From positions 1 to 64,000 of the forward strand of contig NZ_VNFK01000012.1 in NCBI RefSeq assembly GCF_007786235.1: a DNA stretch of 64,000 nt, given 5' to 3'. The DNA comes from Paenarthrobacter nitroguajacolicus. Its GTDB lineage: Bacteria; Actinomycetota; Actinomycetes; Actinomycetales; Micrococcaceae. The notes below the pieces were generated by a model that saw nothing but the letters and a program-made list of their open reading frames with translations, was not told where the DNA came from and did not search any database. The translations under genes and the position numbers were made by a program. Positions 1-9,900 of this stretch are shown here, piece by piece. Every line of letters starts with the position of its first letter. Positions within the stretch are counted from its first letter, which is position 1.

Positions 1-134
1 TCGGCGATGCGGGCCTGCTCGACGTTAACGACGTCCATGATGACGCCGCCCTTGAGCATCTCAGCCATGCCCCGCTTAACACGGCTGCTGCCCGTGAGCG
101 GAATGTGTTCGAAAAGAGGGTGTCGTGTAGTCAC
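1..134 (-). CDS. pdxS: Pyridoxal 5'-phosphate synthase lyase subunit PdxS, N-terminal part (runs off the window)
   Basis: Read from GTG at 134, the first 44 codons contain [20 protein letters not shown], the highly conserved N-terminal block of PdxS (SNZ family). PdxS condenses ribose 5-phosphate, glyceraldehyde 3-phosphate and ammonia from PdxT into PLP in the cytosol. The GTG start is chosen because GGAG lies six bases upstream and the family motif begins about 15 residues in. The catalytic lysines lie beyond the window edge. A good promoter and a TGATATATTAG palindrome lie upstream, so it may be co-regulated with the dimethylglycine genes; PLP is needed by serine hydroxymethyltransferase and glycine cleavage. 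Family identity is seen directly; the regulation is inferred. Confidence 0.9.
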   Translation of the reverse strand, partial: MTTRHPLFEHIPLTGSSRVKRGMAEMLKGGVIMDVVNVEQARIA

Positions 135-156
135 GTGGTACTCCAGGGACTTGGGG

Positions 157-208
157 CTGTGATTGCATCACAGGCGCGCCGAATGCCGTGGCGGGCCAGA
201 GGGCCCGC
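157..208 (-). promoter_or_regulatory. Two inverted repeats in the pdxS leader
   Basis: CTGTGAT-TGC-ATCACAG (157-173) has 7-bp arms, and GCGGGCC-AGAG-GGCCCGC (191-208) has 7-bp arms around a 4-base loop. Both lie between the predicted pdxS transcription start and its GTG codon. They could form RNA hairpins in the leader, or the second could help end the upstream gntR transcript, although no T-run follows. Function unknown. Confidence 0.4.
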
Positions 209-220
209 GTGATATCCGGG

Positions 221-231
221 TGATATATTAG
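221..231. promoter_or_regulatory. Candidate GntR-type operator in the pdxS promoter
   Basis: TGATATATTAG sits directly downstream of the pdxS -10 box, over the expected transcription start, where bound repressor would block initiation. Its exact reverse complement occurs at 1051-1061 in front of purU, and a perfect palindrome of the same core is at 12149-12158 in front of the BCCT carrier. The neighbouring GntR protein is the obvious candidate binder. The recurrence is seen; the binding is inferred. Confidence 0.6.
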
Positions 232-240
232 GTGGGTTTC

Positions 241-269
241 AGTATGCAAGCACACAACCCCCGAGTCAA
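241..269 (-). promoter_or_regulatory. pdxS promoter (-35/-10)
   Basis: On the minus strand TTGACT (264-269) and CATACT (241-246) are separated by 17 bp, close to the housekeeping sigma consensus. The expected start is near 234, just ahead of the TGATATATTAG site, leaving a leader of about 100 bases before the GTG. Confidence 0.6.
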
Positions 270-296
270 TGGGCCGCCAAGACCACACGGCGAGGG

Positions 297-977
297 TTAC
301 GCCGCAAACAACGCCTGGCGAACAGCCTGCTCGAAGCCACTGACATGGACGCGGGCGAGTTCGGCAGCTTCTTCTTCGTTGCCGTCAATGACAGCCCGCA
401 GGAGATCCAGGTGCTCGCGGACGTGGTGCTCGAGGTCCGGAAGGCGGTCCAGCACCATGCACCAGATGCGCGTGGCCAGATTGTCGTAGCGAATCAGCAC
501 ATCCTCAAGGTGCGGGTTCGCGGCGGCTGCATAGATGCCCTGGTGAACACTCGCGTCGAGGCGCAGAGTTTCAACCACCGAGGCCGCGCTGACATCGAAG
601 TCCTCCACGGCGCGCATGACGTTTCGCAGATGCTCCCTGGTGGCAGGCGAAGCCACCCGCGCCGCGCGGGCGGCGGCGAGGGGTTCCAATTGGGCCCGAA
701 TCTCGGAGATAAAGGCCAGGTCCGTCACCTCAACGCGGGTGGCAAAGGTTCCCCGCCTCGGATAGGTAATCACCAGCCGGTCCAACTCAAGCCTCTTCAG
801 CGCTTCGCGCACCGGAGTGCGTCCGATCTCGAGGTCCTTGGCGAGTTGGTCGTCATTCAAAAGGTCGCCAGGTTTGATTTCCAGCATCAGCAGCCGGTCG
901 CGGAGGCGTTCATAGGCGACGTCGGCCAACGACTTCTTCGTAGCATCGCCGGCGATTGCCAGAGTTCCAAAAGCCAC
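297..977 (-). CDS. GntR family (FCD subfamily) transcriptional regulator
   Basis: A 226-residue protein with an N-terminal winged helix-turn-helix (about residues 15-80, including IGRTPVREALKRLELDRLV) and a C-terminal all-helical FCD ligand domain (about 85-215), the usual FadR/FCD layout and length. Translation starts at GTG 977 behind a GGGAAGG ribosome site. It lies between pdxS (same strand) and purU (divergent), and AT-rich palindromes flank it on both sides. It probably represses the purU-dmg-fchA-folD operon and perhaps pdxS, with a C1 or betaine metabolite as inducer. The ligand cannot be read from sequence. Family assignment is firm; target and effector are inference. Confidence 0.88.
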   Translation of the reverse strand: MAFGTLAIAGDATKKSLADVAYERLRDRLLMLEIKPGDLLNDDQLAKDLEIGRTPVREALKRLELDRLVITYPRRGTFATRVEVTDLAFISEIRAQLEPLAAARAARVASPATREHLRNVMRAVEDFDVSAASVVETLRLDASVHQGIYAAAANPHLEDVLIRYDNLATRIWCMVLDRLPDLEHHVREHLDLLRAVIDGNEEEAAELARVHVSGFEQAVRQALFAA

Positions 978-1010
978 AGCGCCTTCCCTTCTTCACAACC
1001 AAAAAACCTA

Positions 1011-1039
1011 TTGACCTGCCCCGGTCACCAGTATACGCT
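1011..1039 (+). promoter_or_regulatory. Promoter of the purU-dmg operon
   Basis: TTGACC (1011-1016) and TACGCT (1034-1039) are separated by 17 bp. The expected start near 1046 lies immediately before the two AATATATC-containing operator elements, the right place for a repressor. Confidence 0.5.
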
Positions 1040-1050
1040 GATTTCCAATG

Positions 1051-1086
1051 CTAATATATCAGTTCGTGATTCAGGAATATATCTAG
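1051..1086. promoter_or_regulatory. Candidate double operator before purU
   Basis: CTAATATATCA (1051-1061) is the exact reverse complement of the pdxS site. The octamer AATATATC recurs at 1076-1083, 23 bp downstream in the same orientation. Both lie between the predicted start of transcription and the purU ribosome site, consistent with repression by the divergently encoded GntR protein. Confidence 0.55.
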
Positions 1087-1107
1087 GCAAATACCTAAGG
1101 AGGACGC

Positions 1108-2025
1108 ATGACCCTCGTGGCTTCAGACTCACACCTCAGCACCCTTCCGGCAGAACGCGGCCAGCTCAAGGACGAGCAGGCGCAGAAGTTCGTACTCACA
1201 CTGTCGTGCGTCGAACAGCCGGGCATCGTGCAGGCAGTTACCACTTTCCTCTTCGACCGCGGCTTCAACATCGAAGAACATCAGCAGTTTGACGACAGCC
1301 TGCGCCAGACATTGCACCTGCGCACTGCCTTCTCCGGCGGCCAGAGCTACTCGCCGGATCAGCTGGAGGATGAGTTCCGTTCCATCGCGGACCGCTTCGA
1401 CATGAAATTCAGCTTCCACGACCAGACCAAGCAACGCGTCCTGGTCATGGTCTCCAAGTTTGGCCACTGCCTCAACGACCTCATCTTCCGCTGGCGCGGG
1501 GGCAGCCTCGGCGGCGAGCTCGTCGCCGTCGTCTCCAACCACGAGACCCACCGTGCAATGGCCGAGGCAGCCGGCCTGCCCTTCATCCACGTCCCTGTAA
1601 CTCCGGACACCAAGGCCGAGGCGGAGCAAAAGCTCCTGGAACTCGTGGACGAATACAAGGCGGACCTGGTGGTCCTGGCCCGCTACATGCAGGTCCTTTC
1701 GAACGACCTGTGCCGCCAGCTGGAAGGACGCGCGATCAACATCCACCATTCCTTCCTTCCCGGCTTCAAGGGCGCCCGCCCGTACCACCAGGCCTACGAC
1801 CGCGGCGTGAAGCAGGTGGGTGCAACCGCCCACTACGTCACCGCCGACCTGGACGAGGGGCCGATCATCGAGCAGGAAGTCATCCGCGTGGACCACAGTT
1901 ACGGCCCCAATGCGCTGTCCACTGTGGGCCAGGACGCGGAAGCTCTGGCGCTTTCCCGCGCCGTCCGCTGGCACTGCGAACACCGCGTCCTCCTGGACCG
2001 GACCAGCACGGTCGTCTTCCGCTAA
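1108..2025 (+). CDS. purU: Formyltetrahydrofolate deformylase
   Basis: A 305-residue cytosolic enzyme that hydrolyses 10-formyl-THF to formate and THF. An N-terminal ACT domain (about 27-100, beginning FVLTLSCVEQPGIVQAVTTF) is followed by a formyltransferase domain (about 105-300) with the NIHHSFLPGFKGARPYHQA block and ADLDEGPI carrying the catalytic Asn, His and Asp. AAGGAGG (1097-1103) fixes the start at 1108. It is the first gene of the run purU-dmg-fchA-folD, where it releases the C1 units produced by dimethylglycine oxidation and returns free THF to the oxidase. In enterobacteria PurU feeds formate to purine synthesis; here the context points to catabolism. Confidence 0.95.
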   Translation: MTLVASDSHLSTLPAERGQLKDEQAQKFVLTLSCVEQPGIVQAVTTFLFDRGFNIEEHQQFDDSLRQTLHLRTAFSGGQSYSPDQLEDEFRSIADRFDMKFSFHDQTKQRVLVMVSKFGHCLNDLIFRWRGGSLGGELVAVVSNHETHRAMAEAAGLPFIHVPVTPDTKAEAEQKLLELVDEYKADLVVLARYMQVLSNDLCRQLEGRAINIHHSFLPGFKGARPYHQAYDRGVKQVGATAHYVTADLDEGPIIEQEVIRVDHSYGPNALSTVGQDAEALALSRAVRWHCEHRVLLDRTSTVVFR

Positions 2026-4566
<2,541 letters not shown>

Positions 4567-4582
4567 GACGCCAGGACTGCAC

Positions 4583-5209
4583 ATGATCAGCTCAGAAACC
4601 ATCAATGACTACCTCTCCCGGCTTGCTTCACGTCAGCCGACCCCCGGTGGCGGTGCAGCTGCGGCACTGCATGCAGCACAAGGTGCTGCATTGGTTGCCA
4701 TGGTGGCCAGGTACACCACCGGCGCAAAATATGAGCAGCACGCCGCCTTCGTCAACCGGATCACCAGCGCAGCCGACCACTTGATCGTCGAGGCATTGCG
4801 CCTTGCCGATGCCGATGAACACGCCTTCCAGGCCGTCATTGACTCCTACAAACTCCCCTCAAGCACGGATGACCTCAAAGCCGCACGAAAAGCAGCCATC
4901 CAGGACGCCCTGGTCCAGGCGGCCCACACTCCTGCCGAACTCATCAAGGTTGCCGGCGAGATAGTGGATCTGGCCACTGAAATCTTTGACGTGGCCAATC
5001 CCAACGTCATCAGCGACGTCGCTGCTGCAGCGGACGCAGCCCGCGCAGCTGCGACCACGGCCAGGGTCAACATCGACATCAATGTGGTTGCCATCAATGA
5101 CGCCGATGCCCGCTCGCGTTTGGCGGAGCAGACAGATGGGCTCGAGGACAAGGTAGTCCTGGCTGCCGACTCGTTGGTGAAGCGCGTCCGCGAAAGGATC
5201 CTCGCATGA
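4583..5209 (+). CDS. fchA: Cyclodeaminase/cyclohydrolase family protein (methenyl-THF cyclohydrolase, FchA type)
   Basis: A 208-residue, mostly helical protein of the formiminotransferase-cyclodeaminase C-terminal family, recognisable by the N-terminal SRQPTPGGGAAAALHAA block and by DEHAFQAVIDSYKLP. Stand-alone members convert 5,10-methenyl-THF to 10-formyl-THF. It starts 16 bases after dmg and overlaps folD by four bases (ATGA), so the two are probably translationally coupled. A stand-alone cyclohydrolase beside folD would normally be redundant, but this FolD lacks its cyclohydrolase lysine, so FchA probably carries that step. The alternative, formimino-THF cyclodeaminase, is less likely because no histidine or glycine formimino genes are nearby. 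Confidence 0.85.
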   Translation: MISSETINDYLSRLASRQPTPGGGAAAALHAAQGAALVAMVARYTTGAKYEQHAAFVNRITSAADHLIVEALRLADADEHAFQAVIDSYKLPSSTDDLKAARKAAIQDALVQAAHTPAELIKVAGEIVDLATEIFDVANPNVISDVAAAADAARAAATTARVNIDINVVAINDADARSRLAEQTDGLEDKVVLAADSLVKRVRERILA

Positions 5210-6090
5210 CCACCGCAGTGCTTTCCGGCAAGGGGCTCGCCGCCCTGATCCAGCAGCAGGCCGTCGAGGGGACGCGTCTCCTCGACGATGAGGGCCTGCG
5301 TCCTGTGCTGGCCGTTGTTGTTGCAACCGACGACGAGTCCACACTTTGGTACGTCCGCTCCATCGAGCGTGCAGCCGAACGCGCGGGCGTCGGTTGCAGG
5401 ATCGTGGACCTTGGCCACGACGCCTCCGAGCACGTGCTGGCCAGCGTCCTGGAGGACCTCAGCGCGGAGCCCTCAGTCCACGGCATCATCCTCCAGACTC
5501 CCCTGCCGGCCGCTGTTGCGGCGGACCGGCTGGTGGGGCTCATCGCTCCGGAAAAGGACGTCGACGGCGCCAATCCGCTCAGTCTTGGCCGTTTGGCTGT
5601 CGGTCAGCCCGCCTTCGCACCCGCTACTGCGCGGGCCGTCGTTGAACTGCTGGACCACTTTCAGGTGCCGGTCGCTGGACGGAACGTGGCCGTCGTCGGG
5701 CGTTCCGCGGTGGTGGGCAAGCCGCTGTCCTTGCTGCTCCTCGGGAAAGACGCGACCGTCACCATCTGCCATTCCAAATCGGGCGAGCTGGAGCGCTACA
5801 CCCGGCCCGCCGACGTCGTGGTTGTTGCCGCCGGGCGGACCGGACTGCTGAAAGGCAGCCACGTCTCGACTGAGACGGTGGTGATCGACGTCGGCACCAA
5901 CGTCCTGCCCGACGGATCCCTGGTGGGGGACGTTGACGAAGCCAGTGTTACCGGAGTGGCGGCCGGCCTGAGTCCGGTTCCCGGCGGCGTGGGGTCGGTA
6001 ACCACCGCGCTTTTGCTGCTCCACACCGTGGAAGCCGCCCGGCAGCAGTCCCGAACCACGTTGCTCACGGCTTCCACCTCCCGGATCTGA
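5206..6090 (+). CDS. folD: Methylene-THF dehydrogenase (FolD family) with altered cyclohydrolase site
   Basis: A 294-residue FolD-fold enzyme that oxidises 5,10-methylene-THF to methenyl-THF with NAD(P)+. Family blocks are present: VHGIILQTPLP, PEKDVDG, GRSAVVGKPLSLLLL (nucleotide loop) and PGGVGSVTTALLLL. The active-site strand reads STLWYVRSIERAA. Y49 is kept, but residue 53, where the conserved YxxxK lysine belongs, is isoleucine (codon ATC at 5362-5364). In characterised homologues that lysine is essential for cyclohydrolase but not for dehydrogenase activity. It overlaps fchA by ATGA, so the pair plausibly divides the two activities. The family call is firm; the loss of activity is a prediction. 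Confidence 0.93.
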   Translation: MTTAVLSGKGLAALIQQQAVEGTRLLDDEGLRPVLAVVVATDDESTLWYVRSIERAAERAGVGCRIVDLGHDASEHVLASVLEDLSAEPSVHGIILQTPLPAAVAADRLVGLIAPEKDVDGANPLSLGRLAVGQPAFAPATARAVVELLDHFQVPVAGRNVAVVGRSAVVGKPLSLLLLGKDATVTICHSKSGELERYTRPADVVVVAAGRTGLLKGSHVSTETVVIDVGTNVLPDGSLVGDVDEASVTGVAAGLSPVPGGVGSVTTALLLLHTVEAARQQSRTTLLTASTSRI

Positions 6091-6100
6091 AGGGTTTCCC

Positions 6101-8419
6101 ATGCATTCCAAAGCTCCGCGCGAGAACATCGACGAGTCAAAGCTCACCATCGGTAAACCCAAGACCAAGGCAGTTGGCATTCCGGCTGTTGCCAACGCCT
6201 TGAAGATTTCACTGGAACAGATGGGGCCCTTGCGCAGTGTCCAAACCCTGCTGGCAGTGAACCAGCTGGACGGGTTCGACTGCATGGGGTGCGCCTGGCC
6301 TGAGCACGAGAAGCGCAACGCTGCGGAGTTCTGCGAGAACGGCGCCAAGGCAGTGGCCGAGGAAGCCACCCGGCGCCGCGTCACGCCGGAATTCTTTGCC
6401 CGGCACTCCATTGCCGAGCTCAAGACCCGGGATGACTTCTGGCTGGGCCAGCAGGGCCGGCTCACCCACCCAATGTTCCTCGATGAAGGCGCAACCCACT
6501 ACAGGGCAATTGACTGGGAAGATGCCTATGACCTCATGGCCGAAGAGTTGCGGGCCATGGAACACCCGGATGAAGCTGTGTTCTACACCTCCGGCCGGAC
6601 CTCCAACGAAGCGGCATTCGTGTACCAGCTTCTGGTCCGGGGAATTGGCACCAACAACCTCCCGGACTGCTCCAACATGTGCCATGAATCCTCCGGCTCC
6701 GCGCTGGTGGAAACCATCGGCATCGGCAAGGGTTCCGTCAGCCTGACGGACTTGGAAACGGCATCGCTGATCTTCGTGGCCGGACAGAATCCCGGGACCA
6801 ACCACCCACGCATGCTCAGTGCCTTGGAAAAGGCGAAGAAAAACGGCGCGATCATCGTGTCCGTCAATCCCCTGCCTGAGGCCGGGCTCCTGCACTTCGA
6901 AAATCCTCAGCATGTGGCCGGAATGATTCAAGGAACGCAGCTAACGGACGACTTCCTGCAGATCCGTGCCGGCGGCGATCAGGCCCTGTTCCAAGGCCTC
7001 GGCAAGTACCTCCTTGAAGCCGAAGCTGACGGCCGGAACACCCCTGGCCTGCGCACGGTCCTGGACCACCAGTTCATCGACAACCACACAGTGGGCATCG
7101 ATGACTACCTCCGCTACCTGGAGAAGGTGGAATGGGATGACATCGTGGAGGCATCGGGCCTTACCTTGGAGCAGATCCAGGCCACGGGAGAGCGGCTGCT
7201 CGCCTCCAGCGCCACCATCGTGTGCTGGGCCATGGGACTGACCCAGCACAAGCACTCCGTCCCCACCCTCCGCGACGTGGTCAACGTCCTGCTCCTCCAA
7301 GGGAACATCGGCAAGCCCGGCGCAGGTGTTTGTCCGGTCCGCGGCCACTCGAACGTCCAAGGCGACCGCACCATGGGTATCTTCGAAAAGATGCCTTCGA
7401 CGTTCCACGACCGGCTGGACCAGGAATTTGAGTTCCGCTCTCCCCGGGAACACGGCTACGACACTGTGGCAGCAATTCGCGCCATGCGGGACGGGAAAGT
7501 CCGTTTCTTCATGGGGATGGGCGGCAACTTCGTCCGGGCTGCACCGGACTCCGAGGTCACCGAGCAAGCATTGGCCAACACGGGCTTGAGCGTGCAGATT
7601 TCCACGAAACTCAACCACTCGCATCTGTCCACGGGGCGGCGGGCGTTGATCCTGCCAACCCTGGGACGCACCGAGAAGGACACCCAGCGCACGGGCGACC
7701 AACGGGTCACCGTGGAGGACTCCATGAGCGCCGTCCACGCATCCCGGGGACGGCTTAAGCCCGCAAGCGACCACCTCCACTCGGAGGTCGCCATCGTCTG
7801 CAATCTCGCACAGAGACTGTTTGCCGACGGCAACGCCCGCCTTCCCAACACGCCCAAGGCGTCCTGGCTCTCCCTGCGGGACGATTACTCCTTGATCCGG
7901 AAGCACATTGAAGCAGTGTTTGACGGCTTCGAGGACTTCGAGGCGCGGATCCAGCACCCGGGCGGTTTTGTGCTGCCACACCCACCGCGCGACGCCAGGA
8001 AGTTCGACACCGCGTCCGGAAAAGCCCACTTCACGGGCAATGCTTTGGAGTTCATCAAGGTTCCTCCCGGCCGGCTGGTCCTACAAACCCTGCGCTCACA
8101 CGACCAGTACAACACCACCATTTACGGGAAGGACGACCGTTACCGTGGCATCCACGGTGGCCGACGCGTGGTGCTCGTCAACGCCCAGGACATCAGCGAC
8201 CTGGGTTTTGCCGACGGCGACATGGTCCACCTGATCTCCGAGTTCCAGGGAACGGACCGACGTGCCGAGAATTTCCGCATCGTGTCGTACTCCACCCCCA
8301 AGGGCTGCGCGGCCGCGTACTACCCCGAAACCAACGTCCTGGTGCCTCTGGATTCCGTGGCGGATACCAGCGGTACACCCACCTCAAAGTCCGTGATTAT
8401 CCGCCTGGAAAGGGCCTAG
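6101..8419 (+). CDS. FdhF/YdeP-family molybdopterin oxidoreductase (probable formate dehydrogenase)
   Basis: A 772-residue cytosolic protein of the bis-MGD oxidoreductase superfamily. The N-terminal CMGCAWPEH is the short Cys cluster of the YdeP/FdhF-like branch rather than the four-Cys motif of classical FdhF. SNMCHESSGSAL, AGQNPGTNHPRM and PVRGHSNVQGDRTMG are cofactor-binding blocks, and a molydop-binding domain forms the last 150 residues. The start follows AAGGG, ten bases after folD. No selenocysteine or obvious Cys is seen at the usual Mo-ligand position. Placed after purU/folD and before formaldehyde dehydrogenase and moeA, it most likely oxidises formate to CO2. Electron acceptor unknown; no fdhD is seen nearby. 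Confidence 0.8.
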   Translation: MHSKAPRENIDESKLTIGKPKTKAVGIPAVANALKISLEQMGPLRSVQTLLAVNQLDGFDCMGCAWPEHEKRNAAEFCENGAKAVAEEATRRRVTPEFFARHSIAELKTRDDFWLGQQGRLTHPMFLDEGATHYRAIDWEDAYDLMAEELRAMEHPDEAVFYTSGRTSNEAAFVYQLLVRGIGTNNLPDCSNMCHESSGSALVETIGIGKGSVSLTDLETASLIFVAGQNPGTNHPRMLSALEKAKKNGAIIVSVNPLPEAGLLHFENPQHVAGMIQGTQLTDDFLQIRAGGDQALFQGLGKYLLEAEADGRNTPGLRTVLDHQFIDNHTVGIDDYLRYLEKVEWDDIVEASGLTLEQIQATGERLLASSATIVCWAMGLTQHKHSVPTLRDVVNVLLLQGNIGKPGAGVCPVRGHSNVQGDRTMGIFEKMPSTFHDRLDQEFEFRSPREHGYDTVAAIRAMRDGKVRFFMGMGGNFVRAAPDSEVTEQALANTGLSVQISTKLNHSHLSTGRRALILPTLGRTEKDTQRTGDQRVTVEDSMSAVHASRGRLKPASDHLHSEVAIVCNLAQRLFADGNARLPNTPKASWLSLRDDYSLIRKHIEAVFDGFEDFEARIQHPGGFVLPHPPRDARKFDTASGKAHFTGNALEFIKVPPGRLVLQTLRSHDQYNTTIYGKDDRYRGIHGGRRVVLVNAQDISDLGFADGDMVHLISEFQGTDRRAENFRIVSYSTPKGCAAAYYPETNVLVPLDSVADTSGTPTSKSVIIRLERA

Positions 8420-8468
8420 ATACGTAACAGATTTATCCGTTCACCCATGTGTCCAGTGGTCCGTGAAT

Positions 8469-8517
8469 GGTGCTTCGGTGGCCTGAAACCTGGGGAGGTA
8501 TTCCTCATCGAAGCACC
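8469..8517 (+). promoter_or_regulatory. Candidate structured leader before formaldehyde dehydrogenase
   Basis: In the 156-base gap before fdhA, GGTGCTTCG (8469-8477) pairs perfectly with CGAAGCACC (8509-8517), and an inner hairpin GAGG-TATT-CCTC (8495-8506) lies within it. The element ends 58 bases before the ATG. It could be a cis-regulatory RNA or an attenuator; it matches no riboswitch class I can recognise by eye. Confidence 0.4.
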
Positions 8518-8575
8518 GCTTTCGGATCATTGGTCAGCACGTTTTCAGCAACAGCCAAGAGTAAAGGGAGTGACC

Positions 8576-9793
8576 ATGTCAGGAAACAAAGCAGTCGCCT
8601 ACAAGGAACCCGGTGTCGTCGAAATCATCGACACTGACTACCCGACGTTTGAGCTCAAGGACGGACCGGGCGTCAACCCGGCCAACGTCGGGCGGAAGGT
8701 GCCGCATGGCGCCATCCTCCGCACCGTGACCACCAACATTTGTGGTTCGGACCAGCACATGGTCAGGGGCCGCACCACAGCCCCGAAAGACTTGGTCCTC
8801 GGCCACGAAATCACCGGCGAAGTGGTGGAGGTGGGACCCGACGTCGAATTCATCAAGGTGGGCGACATCGTGTCGGTGCCGTTCAACATCTCCTGTGGCC
8901 GCTGCCGGAACTGCAAGGAGCAGAAGACCGGCATCTGCCTCAACGTCAACCCCGACCGCCCGGGCAGCGCCTACGGATACGTGGACATGGGCGGCTGGGT
9001 GGGCGGACAAGCAGAGTACGTGCTGGTCCCCTACGCCGACTGGAACCTGCTCCGATTCCCGGACCGCGACCAGGCCCTGGAGAAGATCATGGACCTGACC
9101 ATGCTCTCGGACATTTTCCCCACCGGTTTCCATGGCGCCGTCACCGCCGGAGTTGGTGTGGGCTCCACCGTATACGTTGCGGGTGCCGGACCGGTGGGCC
9201 TTGCTGCCGCCGTGGGCGCGCAACTGCTTGGCGCCGCCGTCGTGATCGTGGGCGACATGAACGAAGACCGCCTGGCACAGGCGCGCTCCTTCGGCTGCGA
9301 AACCGTCAACGTCTCCAACGGCGACCCCAAGTTGCAGATTGAGCAGATCCTCGGAGTACCCGAGGTGGACTGCGGCGTGGACGCCGTGGGCTTCGAAGCC
9401 CGGGGGCACGGCAAGGACGCTTCGCACGAGGCTCCGGCCACTGTGCTGAACTCCCTGATGGACATTACGGCCGCAGGCGGTTCGCTGGGCATCCCTGGCC
9501 TGTACGTTACCGGCGACCCGGGTGGAATCGATGAGGCTGCCAAGCACGGCTCCCTCAGCCTCTCCCTGGGCACCGGCTGGGCCAAGTCCTTGTCCTTCAC
9601 CACGGGTCAATGCCCCGTCATGAAGTACAACCGCCAACTGATGATGGCCATCCTCCATGACAAGGTACAGATCGCCAAGGCAGTCAATGCCCAAGCCATC
9701 CCGCTCGAAGATGCACCGCGCGGCTACGCCGAGTTCGATGCGGGAGCGGCCACGAAGTTCGTGCTGAACCCCAACGGCTACGTGAAGGCTTAG
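8576..9793 (+). CDS. fdhA: Glutathione-independent formaldehyde dehydrogenase
   Basis: A 405-residue zinc-dependent NAD+ enzyme of the medium-chain dehydrogenase family, oxidising free formaldehyde to formate (or dismutating it). TTNICGSDQHMVRGRTTA and GHEITGEV carry the catalytic-zinc ligands, CGRCRNCKEQKTGIC holds the structural-zinc cysteines, and GAGPVG is the NAD loop. It closely resembles the Pseudomonas putida enzyme in length and sequence. The frame stays open further upstream, but ATG 8576 is chosen because AAAGGGAG precedes it and homologues begin MSGN. Here it removes formaldehyde that escapes folate capture during demethylation of dimethylglycine and sarcosine. Confidence 0.95.
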   Translation: MSGNKAVAYKEPGVVEIIDTDYPTFELKDGPGVNPANVGRKVPHGAILRTVTTNICGSDQHMVRGRTTAPKDLVLGHEITGEVVEVGPDVEFIKVGDIVSVPFNISCGRCRNCKEQKTGICLNVNPDRPGSAYGYVDMGGWVGGQAEYVLVPYADWNLLRFPDRDQALEKIMDLTMLSDIFPTGFHGAVTAGVGVGSTVYVAGAGPVGLAAAVGAQLLGAAVVIVGDMNEDRLAQARSFGCETVNVSNGDPKLQIEQILGVPEVDCGVDAVGFEARGHGKDASHEAPATVLNSLMDITAAGGSLGIPGLYVTGDPGGIDEAAKHGSLSLSLGTGWAKSLSFTTGQCPVMKYNRQLMMAILHDKVQIAKAVNAQAIPLEDAPRGYAEFDAGAATKFVLNPNGYVKA

Positions 9794-9805
9794 CACGCAA
9801 CAACA

Positions 9806-9860
9806 GATACCGGGGACTGCGCGGCAAGATTTACGGGAAGGCCGTGCAGTCCCCGGTATC
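9806..9860 (+). terminator. Long perfect inverted repeat between fdhA and moeA
   Basis: GATACCGGGGACTGC (9806-9820) and GCAGTCCCCGGTATC (9846-9860) are exact 15-bp arms. GCGGC/GCCGT extends the stem to 20 bp with one G-U pair and a 15-base loop. It starts 12 bases after the fdhA stop and lacks a T-run, so it is either a factor-dependent terminator or mRNA-stability hairpin, or an attenuator for moeA, whose ATG is 40 bases downstream. Confidence 0.55.
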
Positions 9861-9900
9861 TTCGCAATGCCAGAAGCGCCACCTCAGGAAGCGGACCTCC

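Noticed and set aside
158..172. CRP/GlxR-like site TGTGATTGCATCACA before pdxS
   Set aside because: The half-sites TGTGA and TCACA are five rather than six bases apart and lie far downstream of the promoter, so a hairpin is the better description.
6941..8029. Open frame of 362 codons on the minus strand inside the molybdoenzyme gene
   Set aside because: Antisense of a clearly conserved protein; no domain recognised.
8447..8575. N-terminal extension of formaldehyde dehydrogenase
   Set aside because: The extra 43 codons cover the inverted repeat, lack homology, and ATG 8576 has a good ribosome site and the family N-terminus.
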